A stretch of DNA of 64,000 nucleotides from Lentzea tibetensis (GTDB lineage Bacteria; Actinomycetota; Actinomycetes; Mycobacteriales; Pseudonocardiaceae), in assembly GCF_007845675.1 (NCBI RefSeq), contig NZ_VOBR01000011.1, forward strand, positions 22,672 through 86,671. The letters run 5' to 3'. Numbering within the stretch: position 1 is the first letter of the stretch; every line of letters begins with the position of its first letter. Positions 49,579-56,247 of the stretch are shown piece by piece. A program made the position numbers and the translations under genes. Below the pieces are notes generated by a model that was not told where the DNA came from, ran no database searches, and saw only the letters and a list, made by a program, of their open reading frames with translations.

Positions 49579-50703
49579 TTAGTGGAAGCCGGGGAGGGCC
49601 GGTTCGGGTTCGCGGGTGTAGACGCGGCCGGTGGGGCTGACACATTTGAATGTGCCTGGGCTTGGCTGCGTGATTTGCCAGCCGGATTCGTGTTTGAGGC
49701 GGTGGTCGTGGGTGCAGAACATGCCGTTGTTGTGGTCCGCGGTCGGGCCCGCGGGGTAGGGGATGGTGTGGTCGACCTCGCAGCGGCTGGCCCGCGCGGT
49801 GCAGCCGATCATTCGGCAGGTCTTGTCCCGCGCCCACAGGAACCGCCGCAGATGAGCCGGGGGCCGGTAGGTGCTGGTACCCACATCGAGCAGCGCGCCG
49901 GAGGCCGGGTCGGTGAGCAACCGCCGCCACGTCGCATCCCCCGCCAACTCGCGGGCCAGGTCGGCGCTGATCGGCCCGTAGCCCTCCAACTCGCCGGGAT
50001 GCTCGTCGAGACCCATCAGGGTGGTGGCCGAGACGGTGACCATCAGCTGAACCTGGACCGGGCTCGCGTTGTCCGGGGTCGCCAGAAGCAGGTCAGCGAT
50101 GACGTCCGCGCGACGCTGGTTGAGCGTGCGGGTGTCACCGGGGAACTTCGCCTCCTCGGCCAGCTTGTCCACCCGCAGCCAGCTGACCATGGCCTTGTCG
50201 GCGGGCATATTGATCCACAACATCGCCATGTCGTCTTCGAGGGACCGTATCCCGGCGGCGCGGGCGGCTTTCTTCTCCGCGACGCGTTCACGCGTGCCGT
50301 CGGGGTCGACGCTCATCACGATCCGCCGCCCGCGCTGCCGCATCTGCACACTGGTCTGCTCCGGCGCCTTGATCAGCACCCGCTGCTCGACCTCGGCCGC
50401 GTGCTCGGCGGACAGCGGAAGGGTCTGCGTGTGGATGATCTGCGCCTTGTACAGGTCGATCTCACCCTTCTCCAGGGCGTCGACCGTCGCGGGCAGCCGC
50501 GACACGAGATCCCGGGAGACCATCATGCGGTCCTCGGTCCAGTTCCGGGTCCAGTGCATCATCGCCGCGATCTCGGAGGACGCGAACTCGTCCTGCCACG
50601 TCAACTCGGCGTATTCGCCCAATGCGCGAACCTGCTGAGCCTGCCAGTAGTCGATCTGTTTCTGGCAGTGCTGGATTGTGTCGAGAGCCCCCTCGATGTC
50701 CAT
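49579..50703 (-). CDS. DUF222/13E12-type HNH endonuclease
   Basis: 374 aa from the ATG at 50703 (a TTG at 50724 is an alternative; no clear ribosome site). The DUF222 region fills residues about 1-290 (ALGEYAELTWQDEFASSEIA; ATTLMGLDEHPGELEGYG). It is followed by an HNH nuclease: RDKTCRMIGCTARASRCEVDH, shortened key C-x4-C and DHTIPYPAG, then HNNGMFCTHDHRLKH with the zinc Cys pairs and catalytic His. All nuclease positions appear intact. Flanked on both sides by the 167-bp inverted repeats, which its product may act on. Confidence 0.9.
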   Translation of the reverse strand: MDIEGALDTIQHCQKQIDYWQAQQVRALGEYAELTWQDEFASSEIAAMMHWTRNWTEDRMMVSRDLVSRLPATVDALEKGEIDLYKAQIIHTQTLPLSAEHAAEVEQRVLIKAPEQTSVQMRQRGRRIVMSVDPDGTRERVAEKKAARAAGIRSLEDDMAMLWINMPADKAMVSWLRVDKLAEEAKFPGDTRTLNQRRADVIADLLLATPDNASPVQVQLMVTVSATTLMGLDEHPGELEGYGPISADLARELAGDATWRRLLTDPASGALLDVGTSTYRPPAHLRRFLWARDKTCRMIGCTARASRCEVDHTIPYPAGPTADHNNGMFCTHDHRLKHESGWQITQPSPGTFKCVSPTGRVYTREPEPALPGFH

Positions 50704-50790
50704 AACAACAATATTACCGCACAATTGTTCGAACGGGCATCACTCATTAGAGTCACGTACTCATGCATAATCGTTGCGGTGGAAGGAAAG

Positions 50791-50957
50791 AAGAACGAAA
50801 AGGCGAGCCACCGCCCGGCGACCACGGAGCCAGCGGAACCAAACAACGAAAGCCGACCGCCGGATCGGGACCACGGTGTCAAGTCACCCAAGAATCCGGT
50901 ACGAGTGACGCCGACGGAGGAGGCATCACTCGTGGTCCGGGCGCAGCCCGGCAACCC
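50791..50957 (-). repeat. Right 167-bp inverted repeat
   Basis: Reverse-complement copy of the left repeat. Its outer end touches base 50958, the last base of the SDR stop codon. It contains the upstream region of the HNH gene, so that gene's promoter may lie in or just inside it. Confidence 0.9.
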
Positions 50958-51719
50958 TCAGTCCAGGTCGGCGCCGCAGGTCATGTTGATGGCGGTGCCG
51001 GTGAGCGTCCGAGCCCAGTCCGACGCGGCGAAGACGGCGACGTTGCCGACGTCCTCCAGCGTGGCGGCGCGACCGAGCAGGGTCGGGTCGACGATCAACC
51101 GCTCGATCGCCTCGCGTTCGAGGAAGTCGGCGCCGAGGGTCTCGGGCACGCCGCTGGTCCGCAGCGTGACGACCCGGATGCCGTACCGGCCGAGCTCGAC
51201 GGCGAGCTGGCGGCGCAGGGACTCCGCGGCGTCCAGTGCGGTCAGGAAGCCGCCGACGTGGTAGTCGCGGATCGCGCTGAGGTTGCCGGTGCCGCCGAAC
51301 ATCATGATCACGCCGGAGCGTCGCGGGATCATGTGCCGTGCGGCCGCCCGCGCGGTGAGGAACTTCGACGTCACAGCGGTCGTCACGGGACGGAGGTAGT
51401 CGTCCAGGGACATGCCGGCCACCGGTGTGCCCTGCACGTCGCCGTCGGCGATCACGCTGAGGGAGATGTCGATGCCGCCCGCGTCCCGCGCGACCGCGTC
51501 GGCGTGCGCGTCGACCGCCGCTTCGTCCAGTGCGTCGACCTCGGCGGTCTCGGCTCGGCCGCCTTGCGCGCGGATGTCGTCCGCGACCTTCTCCAGCGTG
51601 GTCCGGGTGCGTCCGGTGAGGTGGACGCGTGCGCCTTCGCGCGCGAAAGCACGTGCGATGGCGCCGCCGATCTGACCGCCGCCGCCGTAGATGATCGCGT
51701 TCCTGTCCTCGAGCAACAT
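50958..51719 (-). CDS. Short-chain dehydrogenase/reductase
   Basis: 253 aa from the ATG at 51719 with GGAGG 6 nt upstream. N-terminal motif YGGGGQIGGAIA is a variant of TGxxxGxG. The central segment has IMMFGGTGN where the catalytic Ser is expected, and YHVGGF in place of YxxxK, so the usual Ser and Lys are not evident. It may be an atypical or non-catalytic SDR. Lies 48 bp downstream of an ECF sigma gene and is probably co-transcribed. The HNH element ends exactly at its stop codon. Confidence 0.85.
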   Translation of the reverse strand: MLLEDRNAIIYGGGGQIGGAIARAFAREGARVHLTGRTRTTLEKVADDIRAQGGRAETAEVDALDEAAVDAHADAVARDAGGIDISLSVIADGDVQGTPVAGMSLDDYLRPVTTAVTSKFLTARAAARHMIPRRSGVIMMFGGTGNLSAIRDYHVGGFLTALDAAESLRRQLAVELGRYGIRVVTLRTSGVPETLGADFLEREAIERLIVDPTLLGRAATLEDVGNVAVFAASDWARTLTGTAINMTCGADLD

Positions 51720-51767
51720 GTGCGCCTCCAACGGGTGTGACCTTGTAACCCGCGTCGGCGCCCGAAC

Positions 51768-52634
51768 TCATCGCTGCTGGCGAGAGATCTTTTCGGGCAG
51801 CCCGAACAGGGTGAGGTCCGCTTCGAGGAACGAGACGACCTCGCTGATCCGCCCGTCGCGCGTGGTGACGACGTCCAGCCCGCCGGGCAGGAACGCGGAG
51901 CCGTCCCACAGGTAGGTGCCGAACGCGAGCTGACCGTTCGCGCGGGTGGGCAGGAAACGCCATGGGCTGGTGAGCGGGCCGCCGGTGAGGAAGCCGCGGA
52001 TCGCGTCGTGGCCCGCGTACCACTCGGGCAGCGGCGGCATGGAGAACTTCGCGTCCTCGGTGAGCATGCCGACGATCGCGTCGACGTCACCGCGTTCCCA
52101 CGCTGCGGCGTACCGCTCGGCGAGGTCGCCGACGTCGTCGTTCTGGGGCTGCGGTGCGGGAACGGCGGCGCGGGCGCGTTGCAGCGCGCTGTTGACCGAC
52201 GCGACCGTGGTGTCCAGCAGGACGGCGACCTCGCTCGCGGGGAACTCCAGCACCTCGCGCAGGATCAGCACGGCGCGCTGCCGGGCCGGGAGGTGTTGCA
52301 GTGCGGCGACGAACGCGAGCTCGACCCGTTCCCGCGCGAGGTAGCCGGACTCGGGATCGTCCGGGAACGGTTCCAGCCACACGATTTCGGCGAGCGGCGT
52401 GGCCGGGTCGACGTCGACCGGCAGCTCCCTGCGCCGTCCGAGCGCGGTGAGGCACCGGTTGGTGGCGATCTTGTACAGCCACGGTCGCAGCGAGCCCTCG
52501 AAGTGCTCGAGGTTGCGCCACGCCCTGATCAACGTCTCCTGGAGCGCGTCCTCGGCGTCGTGGAACGAGCCGAGCATCCGGTAGCAGTGCGCCAGCAGCT
52601 CACCGCGGAACGGGTCGAACGCGCGTTCGTCCAT
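51768..52634 (-). CDS. ECF sigma factor with C-terminal SnoaL-like domain
   Basis: 288 aa. Region 2 ([33 protein letters not shown]) and region 4 ([20 protein letters not shown]) are clear, with a SnoaL-like extension from about 170 ([33 protein letters not shown]). This is the SigG/SigX5-type layout, in which the extension replaces a separate anti-sigma factor. It heads a two-gene unit with the SDR. Confidence 0.92.
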   Translation of the reverse strand: MDERAFDPFRGELLAHCYRMLGSFHDAEDALQETLIRAWRNLEHFEGSLRPWLYKIATNRCLTALGRRRELPVDVDPATPLAEIVWLEPFPDDPESGYLARERVELAFVAALQHLPARQRAVLILREVLEFPASEVAVLLDTTVASVNSALQRARAAVPAPQPQNDDVGDLAERYAAAWERGDVDAIVGMLTEDAKFSMPPLPEWYAGHDAIRGFLTGGPLTSPWRFLPTRANGQLAFGTYLWDGSAFLPGGLDVVTTRDGRISEVVSFLEADLTLFGLPEKISRQQR

Positions 52635-52665
52635 TCCGCAACGCTAGCCGCGAAGGCGTTCTATC

Positions 52666-53016
52666 GTGCTGGACGTGGTCACCGCCGAAGACGTGCGCCG
52701 CGTGGCGATGTCGTTGCCGCGCACCTCCGAGCACCTGATCAGGGATCGGGTGAAGTTCCGCGTCGGCCAGATCGTCTACGTGGCCCTGTCCCAGGACGAG
52801 ACGGTCATGGGCTTCGGTTTTCCCAAGGAGCAACGGGAAGCGCTCGTCGCGAGCGAGCCGCACAAGTTCGCCATGCCGAGCACGTCGGACATGAGGTTCC
52901 ACTGGGTGCACGTGCGGATGGACGCCATCGACCGGGACGAGATGGAAGAGCTGGTCACGGGCGCGTGGATGATGTGCGTGCCCAAGAAGGTGATCAGGGA
53001 GCACCTGGAACGGTGA
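52666..53016 (+). CDS. MmcQ/YjbR-family protein
   Basis: 116 aa, double-wing DNA-binding-like fold. Pattern: DVRRVAMSLPRTSEHL, KFRVGQIVYVAL, VASEPHKFAMP, WVHVRMDAIDRDEMEELVTGAWMM, with P-K near the C-terminus (CVPKKV). GTG start at 52666, with GTG 52675 as alternative. Molecular role is not known for the family. Divergent from the ECF sigma gene, 31 bp apart. Confidence 0.88.
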   Translation: MLDVVTAEDVRRVAMSLPRTSEHLIRDRVKFRVGQIVYVALSQDETVMGFGFPKEQREALVASEPHKFAMPSTSDMRFHWVHVRMDAIDRDEMEELVTGAWMMCVPKKVIREHLER

Positions 53017-53025
53017 TGTCCGATT

Positions 53026-53048
53026 CCCGCGAGAAGGGCCTTCGCGGG
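53026..53048. terminator. Small hairpin after yjbR-like gene
   Basis: CCCGCGAG (53026-53033) pairs with TTCGCGGG (53041-53048), one G-U pair, 7-nt loop. It begins 10 bp after the stop and lies just ahead of the alkyltransferase gene. Confidence 0.5.
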
Positions 53049-53065
53049 TTGGGCAGACTGGTTCC

Positions 53066-53572
53066 ATGCCAGTTCGAGTGCACACCGAGATCGACAGCCC
53101 GATGGGCCCGCTGACCCTGGTCGCCGAGGACGGCGCCCTCGTGGGTCTCTACATGACCGAGCAGCGCCACCTCCCGGCGTACGAGACGTTCGGCCCGCGC
53201 TCCGAGGAGAGTTTCGAGGAGCCGTTCGGTGCCGTCACCGCGCAGCTGGGCGAGTACTTCGCGGGCACGCGCACGACGTTCGACCTGCCGCTGGAGCTGA
53301 ACGGCACGCCGTTCCAGCAGACCGTGTGGAAAGCGCTGCTGGACATCCCGTACGGCGAGACCGTGTCGTACGGCGAGCTCGCCGCGTTGATCGGCAGGCC
53401 TACTGCTTCGCGCGCGGTGGGGCTCGCCAACGGCAAGAACCCGATCAGCATCATCGTGCCGTGCCACCGGGTCGTCGGCTCGACCGGCGACCTCACCGGG
53501 TACGGCGGCGGCATCGAACGCAAGCGCGGCCTGCTCGCGCACGAGCGAGGACTTCAGGTGCTCGCGATCTGA
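53066..53572 (+). CDS. ogt: Methylated-DNA--protein-cysteine methyltransferase
   Basis: 168-aa suicide DNA-repair enzyme that removes alkyl groups from O6-alkylguanine. The active-site segment IIVPCHRVVGSTGDLTGYGG contains the acceptor Cys in PCHRV; the recognition helix is GRPTASRAVGLANGKNP. N-terminal RNase-H-like domain is present, so it is full length. ATG start with weak ribosome site. Confidence 0.95.
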   Translation: MPVRVHTEIDSPMGPLTLVAEDGALVGLYMTEQRHLPAYETFGPRSEESFEEPFGAVTAQLGEYFAGTRTTFDLPLELNGTPFQQTVWKALLDIPYGETVSYGELAALIGRPTASRAVGLANGKNPISIIVPCHRVVGSTGDLTGYGGGIERKRGLLAHERGLQVLAI

Positions 53573-53598
53573 GTTACGCGTGCAATTCAACAAATTCA

Positions 53599-53627
53599 TT
53601 GACGCGGATCGTGTGGTCCGGAATGAT
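53599..53627 (+). promoter_or_regulatory. Sigma-70-type promoter for the tRNA/ATP-grasp unit
   Basis: -35 TTGACG, 17-bp spacer, -10 AATGAT. Transcription would start near 53634, ahead of the 25-codon leader ORF. It is one of the best housekeeping-type promoter matches in the window. Confidence 0.6.
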
Positions 53628-53656
53628 GAGCGCTACGTCAATCGAAGGGGTCAGCC

Positions 53657-53734
53657 ATGGCCGGTATCTCGACTCGTGAGCCGCGGTGTGCGCACCGCGA
53701 CTTCACGCTGACCATCGCAGGCTCCCCACCGTGA
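53657..53734 (+). CDS. 25-residue leader peptide of an attenuator-like region
   Basis: ATG at 53657 with GAAGGGG 6 nt upstream; ends TGA at 53732-53734. The peptide starts MAGISTREPRCAHRD and ends TLTIAGSPP. It has one Cys and four Arg but no run of a single amino acid, and no Asn codon. Its stop lies inside the left arm of the hairpin at 53720-53760, so a ribosome on it would disrupt that hairpin. This resembles a translational attenuator. I do not recognise the peptide; a modified-peptide precursor is an alternative. Confidence 0.5.
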   Translation: MAGISTREPRCAHRDFTLTIAGSPP

Positions 53735-53760
53735 CAGGCGTTTCGTCACGTCAGGGAGCC
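53720..53760 (+). promoter_or_regulatory. Upstream hairpin of attenuator (possible antiterminator)
   Basis: GGCTCCC (53720-53726) pairs with GGGAGCC (53754-53760), and CGTGAC (53730-53735) with GTCACG (53745-53750), with a 3x3 internal loop and 9-nt apical loop. The right arm shares 53757-53760 with the following terminator, so the two structures compete. Confidence 0.6.
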
Positions 53761-53797
53761 GCCCGTCGGGATTGCCGACCAGGGCGGCTTTCTTTTT
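53757..53797 (+). terminator. Intrinsic terminator with U-tract between leader ORF and tRNA gene
   Basis: AGCCGCCC (53757-53764) pairs with GGGCGGCT (53782-53789), continued by GTCGG/CCGAC, with a 2-nt bulge and GATTG loop, then TTCTTTTT. Such a canonical stem plus U-tract is unusual in high-GC actinomycetes. Being between promoter and structural genes, it suggests conditional readthrough. Confidence 0.75.
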
Positions 53798-53864
53798 GCG
53801 CGCGCGAAAAAGAATTAGTTCGCTCTTTGGCAACTCCAGAGTGGAACAGAACAGACATGCACGT

Positions 53865-53940
53865 GGTCGATGCGGCTGACTGGTGAGGCCGTCGCACTAT
53901 TAATGCGGAGGACCGGGTTCAAGTCCCGGATCGACTGCCA
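53865..53940 (+). tRNA. Asn-like tRNA gene with anticodon AUU, non-canonical
   Basis: 76 nt fold fully: acceptor GGTCGAT/ATCGACT (first pair G-U), D stem GGCT/GGCC with GG in the loop, anticodon stem TCGCA/TGCGG, loop CTATTAA, 4-nt variable loop, T stem CCGGG/CCCGG with TTCAAGT loop, discriminator G and encoded CCA. The anticodon loop equals the bacterial tRNA-Asn loop (CTGTTAA) except A for G at position 34. Positions 8 and 14, normally T8 and A14, both read G, so the standard elbow pair is lost. Probably not the housekeeping Asn tRNA. Eleven bases separate its CCA from the ATP-grasp start. Confidence 0.75.
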
Positions 53941-53951
53941 AGGAACTGAAC

Positions 53952-54680
53952 GTGAACAGGGTGCTGCTCGTCCCGCGCTCGGCGCAGGCCACCACACGGC
54001 TGGCGCAGGTCGCGGCGTGGCGCGGCATCGAGGTCGTGGCCGAAGCCTCGGGTGGGCTCGTCCACTACTGCGGCGGGCCGCTGCACGCCGACCGCATCGC
54101 GGCTCGGCTGGGGATCGGCCTGCTGGAACCGGCCGACTCGTGGCTGCCGTCGTTGCCGTCGTCGCTGACCCGTCGTGAAGTGCGGGCGATGACGATGGGC
54201 GACGCGCGGTCGCTGCGCGGGCCGGTGTTCGTGAAACCGCCGAGCAGCAAGAGCTTCACCGCCCGCGTCTACGACGGCGACCTGCCGTTGGAGGTGCCGG
54301 ACGACACGGCCGTGCTGGTGAGCGAGGTCGTGGAGTTCGCGGCCGAGCACCGGCTCTTCCTGCTCGACGGCGCGGTGCACACGGGTTCGCGGTACGCGAC
54401 GTGGGGCCGCCTCGATCCCGGACCGCTCGACCCGCGGGTGCGGGAGTTCGCGGAGGCGCTACCGGGTCTGCCGAGCGCCGTCGTCGTGGACGTCGGCGTC
54501 ACCGGACCACCGGACGATCCGCGCGCGTGGCTCGCCGTGGTCGAGGCGAACATGGCGTGGTTCAGCCAGCCCTACGCGTCCGACCTCGACCGGGTGCTGG
54601 ACGTGGTGCTGCGCTCGGCCGGTCCGCTCGGCGAGGTGGCCGAGCACGACCGGCGGTTCCTCCGGCCCCTCATTCCGTGA
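53952..54680 (+). CDS. ATP-grasp protein (R2K/DUF4343-like)
   Basis: 242 aa. Probable ATP-dependent carboxylate-amine ligase. ATP-grasp signs: RGPVFVKPPSSKSFTARVYDG (shortened key FVKP and K in SKSF), TAVLVSEVVEFAAEHRLFL, TGSRYATWG and a metal-binding end VVEANMAWFSQPY with E and N. The spacing matches the small DUF4343/R2K-type ATP-grasp proteins related to the CDC123 clade. GTG start; its AAGGA ribosome site begins at the last base of the tRNA CCA. Co-transcription with the tRNA is therefore very likely. Substrate unknown; use of aminoacyl-tRNA or a peptide is inference. Converges on a glycosyltransferase with 11-bp overlap. Confidence 0.82.
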   Translation: MNRVLLVPRSAQATTRLAQVAAWRGIEVVAEASGGLVHYCGGPLHADRIAARLGIGLLEPADSWLPSLPSSLTRREVRAMTMGDARSLRGPVFVKPPSSKSFTARVYDGDLPLEVPDDTAVLVSEVVEFAAEHRLFLLDGAVHTGSRYATWGRLDPGPLDPRVREFAEALPGLPSAVVVDVGVTGPPDDPRAWLAVVEANMAWFSQPYASDLDRVLDVVLRSAGPLGEVAEHDRRFLRPLIP

Positions 54681-55743
54681 GCCGGGCGGCCACCCTGGTC
54701 GGCGACGGCATCGCGGCGATCTCCGCGCTGACCTCCTTCGCCGACCTGGCGAGCCCGGTGTCGCGGATCAGCCGGGTCAGCAGCTCGGGCGTGATCTCCG
54801 ACGGCGTCGCGGACAGGCCCGCACCGCGCGCGGTGACCAACGAGGCGTGCCGGGTGCGGTCGCCGACGCCGGGTTCGATCAGCTGCGGGATGCCCGCGGC
54901 GAGCGCGCTCAGCGTCGTGCCCGCTCCGCCGTGGTGCACGACCGCGGCGCAGCGCGGCAGGACCGCGGTGAGCGGCACCCAGTCGACGGCGCGGACGTTG
55001 TCCGGCAACGCTTCCCCGGACTTGGGGCGCACGACCACGAACTCGGCGTCGACCTGGCCCGCCGCCGCGGCGACGGCGGTCATCATCTTCGCGCCGCCCG
55101 GCCCGGACACGGTGCTGCGGCTGACCAGGATCCGCGGCCGCGGCGACGGGGTGCTCAGCCAGTCCGGCACCGGGCCTTCGCCGCTGTACGGGACGAACCG
55201 CAGCGGCGAGCCGCCGCTGAAGTCCGCGACGCTCGCCGGCGACGTGCGCAGGACGGCGTGCGGCTTCGCGATCGGTTCGCGCATCCGCGCGGCCACCGCG
55301 GACGTCAGCTCGACGCCGTCGAAGAGCGAGATGTCGTGCACCACGGCCGGAATCCCGTGCCGCTCCGCGATCACAGCGGCGGCCGCGGCCAGCGGTTCGT
55401 GCACGATCATGTCCGGTGACCAGCGGGTGACCAGGCGGGACAGGCCTTTGATCATGCGCTTGCCGACGGCGCCGAAGAGGTGCGACACGAAGCGCAGGTC
55501 GCCTGCGCCGTCGACTTCGGACTTGGCGGCGAGCGGGTGGGCGAGCATGGTGCGCAGAGCGAGGCGGCCCATGTGGGTGTCCGATATGACGGTCTCGACG
55601 TCGACACCGGACTCGTGGACCTTCAGCGCGTCACCGCCGGTCGCCACAACCACGTCGTGACCTGCCTTGCGCAGCGCGAGCGCCAGCGGCATCAGCGGGA
55701 ACACGTGCCCGAGCAGTGGTGCCGAGACGACCAAGATCCGCAT
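54670..55743 (-). CDS. GT1-family glycosyltransferase (macrolide/antibiotic type)
   Basis: 357 aa from the ATG at 55743 (AGGGGG 7 nt upstream). GT-B fold: N-terminal SAPLLGHVFPLMPLALAL, C-terminal nucleotide-sugar motif VVHHGGAGTTLSALAAGIPQ. Short linkers and the HHGGAGT motif are typical of glycosyltransferases acting on natural products. It could glycosylate a product of the lanthipeptide or lipid genes, but nothing in the sequence names the acceptor. 33 bp downstream of the SsgA-like gene. Confidence 0.9.
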   Translation of the reverse strand: MRILVVSAPLLGHVFPLMPLALALRKAGHDVVVATGGDALKVHESGVDVETVISDTHMGRLALRTMLAHPLAAKSEVDGAGDLRFVSHLFGAVGKRMIKGLSRLVTRWSPDMIVHEPLAAAAAVIAERHGIPAVVHDISLFDGVELTSAVAARMREPIAKPHAVLRTSPASVADFSGGSPLRFVPYSGEGPVPDWLSTPSPRPRILVSRSTVSGPGGAKMMTAVAAAAGQVDAEFVVVRPKSGEALPDNVRAVDWVPLTAVLPRCAAVVHHGGAGTTLSALAAGIPQLIEPGVGDRTRHASLVTARGAGLSATPSEITPELLTRLIRDTGLARSAKEVSAEIAAMPSPTRVAARLTE

Positions 55744-55776
55744 GTCGCATCCCCCTTGCGACACACGGTAGTCCGG

Positions 55777-56181
55777 TCACTGGCCGAAGAGGGACCTCAG
55801 CGCGCTGTCGATGTCGAGGAAGTCGGACTCGCGGCCGGGCGGCACGACGTCGTAGGTGCTGTTGAGGAACGCCTGGAGCCCGCCGACCGGGACGTGGAAC
55901 ACGGCGTGGTCCTCGTCGGAGTACAGCTCGAGGATCGCCATCCGAGCGGTGAACGGGCGGAGCCGGACGTCGCCGTCGCCGCTGCCGTGCACCATGCCGT
56001 TGGCGAGCAGGTCGCGGCTCATCAGCCAGGTGGTGGCGTTGTCGCCCATCCGGAACGTCATGGCGACCGCGTGGGGATCGTCGGCCCGGTAGCCGAGCTC
56101 GACCGAGACCGGGGCGGGACGACCGTCCGGTCCGATGAACTCGAAGACGGTGTCGATGCCGACTCGCGTCACGTTGGCCAT
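55777..56181 (-). CDS. SsgA-like protein (SALP)
   Basis: 134 aa, actinomycete-specific family that positions septa and controls sporulation and peptidoglycan remodelling. Pattern: VSVELGYRADDPHAVAMTFRM, WLMSRDLLANGM, GDGDVRLRPF, then FLNSTYDVVPPGRESDFLDID (shortened). The start is uncertain: ATG 56181 is preferred, ATG 56211 is too close to its ribosome site. Lies between the flavin oxidase and glycosyltransferase genes on the same strand. Marks the organism as a filamentous/sporulating actinomycete. Confidence 0.9.
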   Translation of the reverse strand: MANVTRVGIDTVFEFIGPDGRPAPVSVELGYRADDPHAVAMTFRMGDNATTWLMSRDLLANGMVHGSGDGDVRLRPFTARMAILELYSDEDHAVFHVPVGGLQAFLNSTYDVVPPGRESDFLDIDSALRSLFGQ

Positions 56182-56247
56182 TCGCCGTTCCCCGTCCCGT
56201 CGCTCTGCCATACCTCAACAGACGCACGGATGTGGGCGCAGATACGT

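Larger units (their letters stand above)
49401..50957. mobile_element. 1.56-kb element with long inverted repeats around a DUF222/HNH gene
   Basis: Two 167-bp inverted repeats (49401-49567 and 50791-50957) differing at about four positions enclose a single DUF222/HNH endonuclease gene. Its left end is near the 3' side of a hydrolase gene; its right end abuts exactly the stop codon of an SDR gene. No target-site duplication is visible. DUF222/HNH proteins occur in the mobile REP13E12 repeats of mycobacteria, so a mobile or homing-type origin is likely, but the mechanism is inference. Confidence 0.7.

Noticed and set aside
53857-53886. Nine-codon ORF (MHVVDAADW) covering the 5' half of the tRNA
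   Set aside because: No ribosome site and it overlaps the tRNA acceptor and D arm; the folded tRNA explains the sequence better.
53657-53940. T-box riboswitch controlling the ATP-grasp gene
   Set aside because: The conserved T-box antiterminator sequence and specifier-loop features are absent; the structure fits a simple leader-peptide attenuator better.
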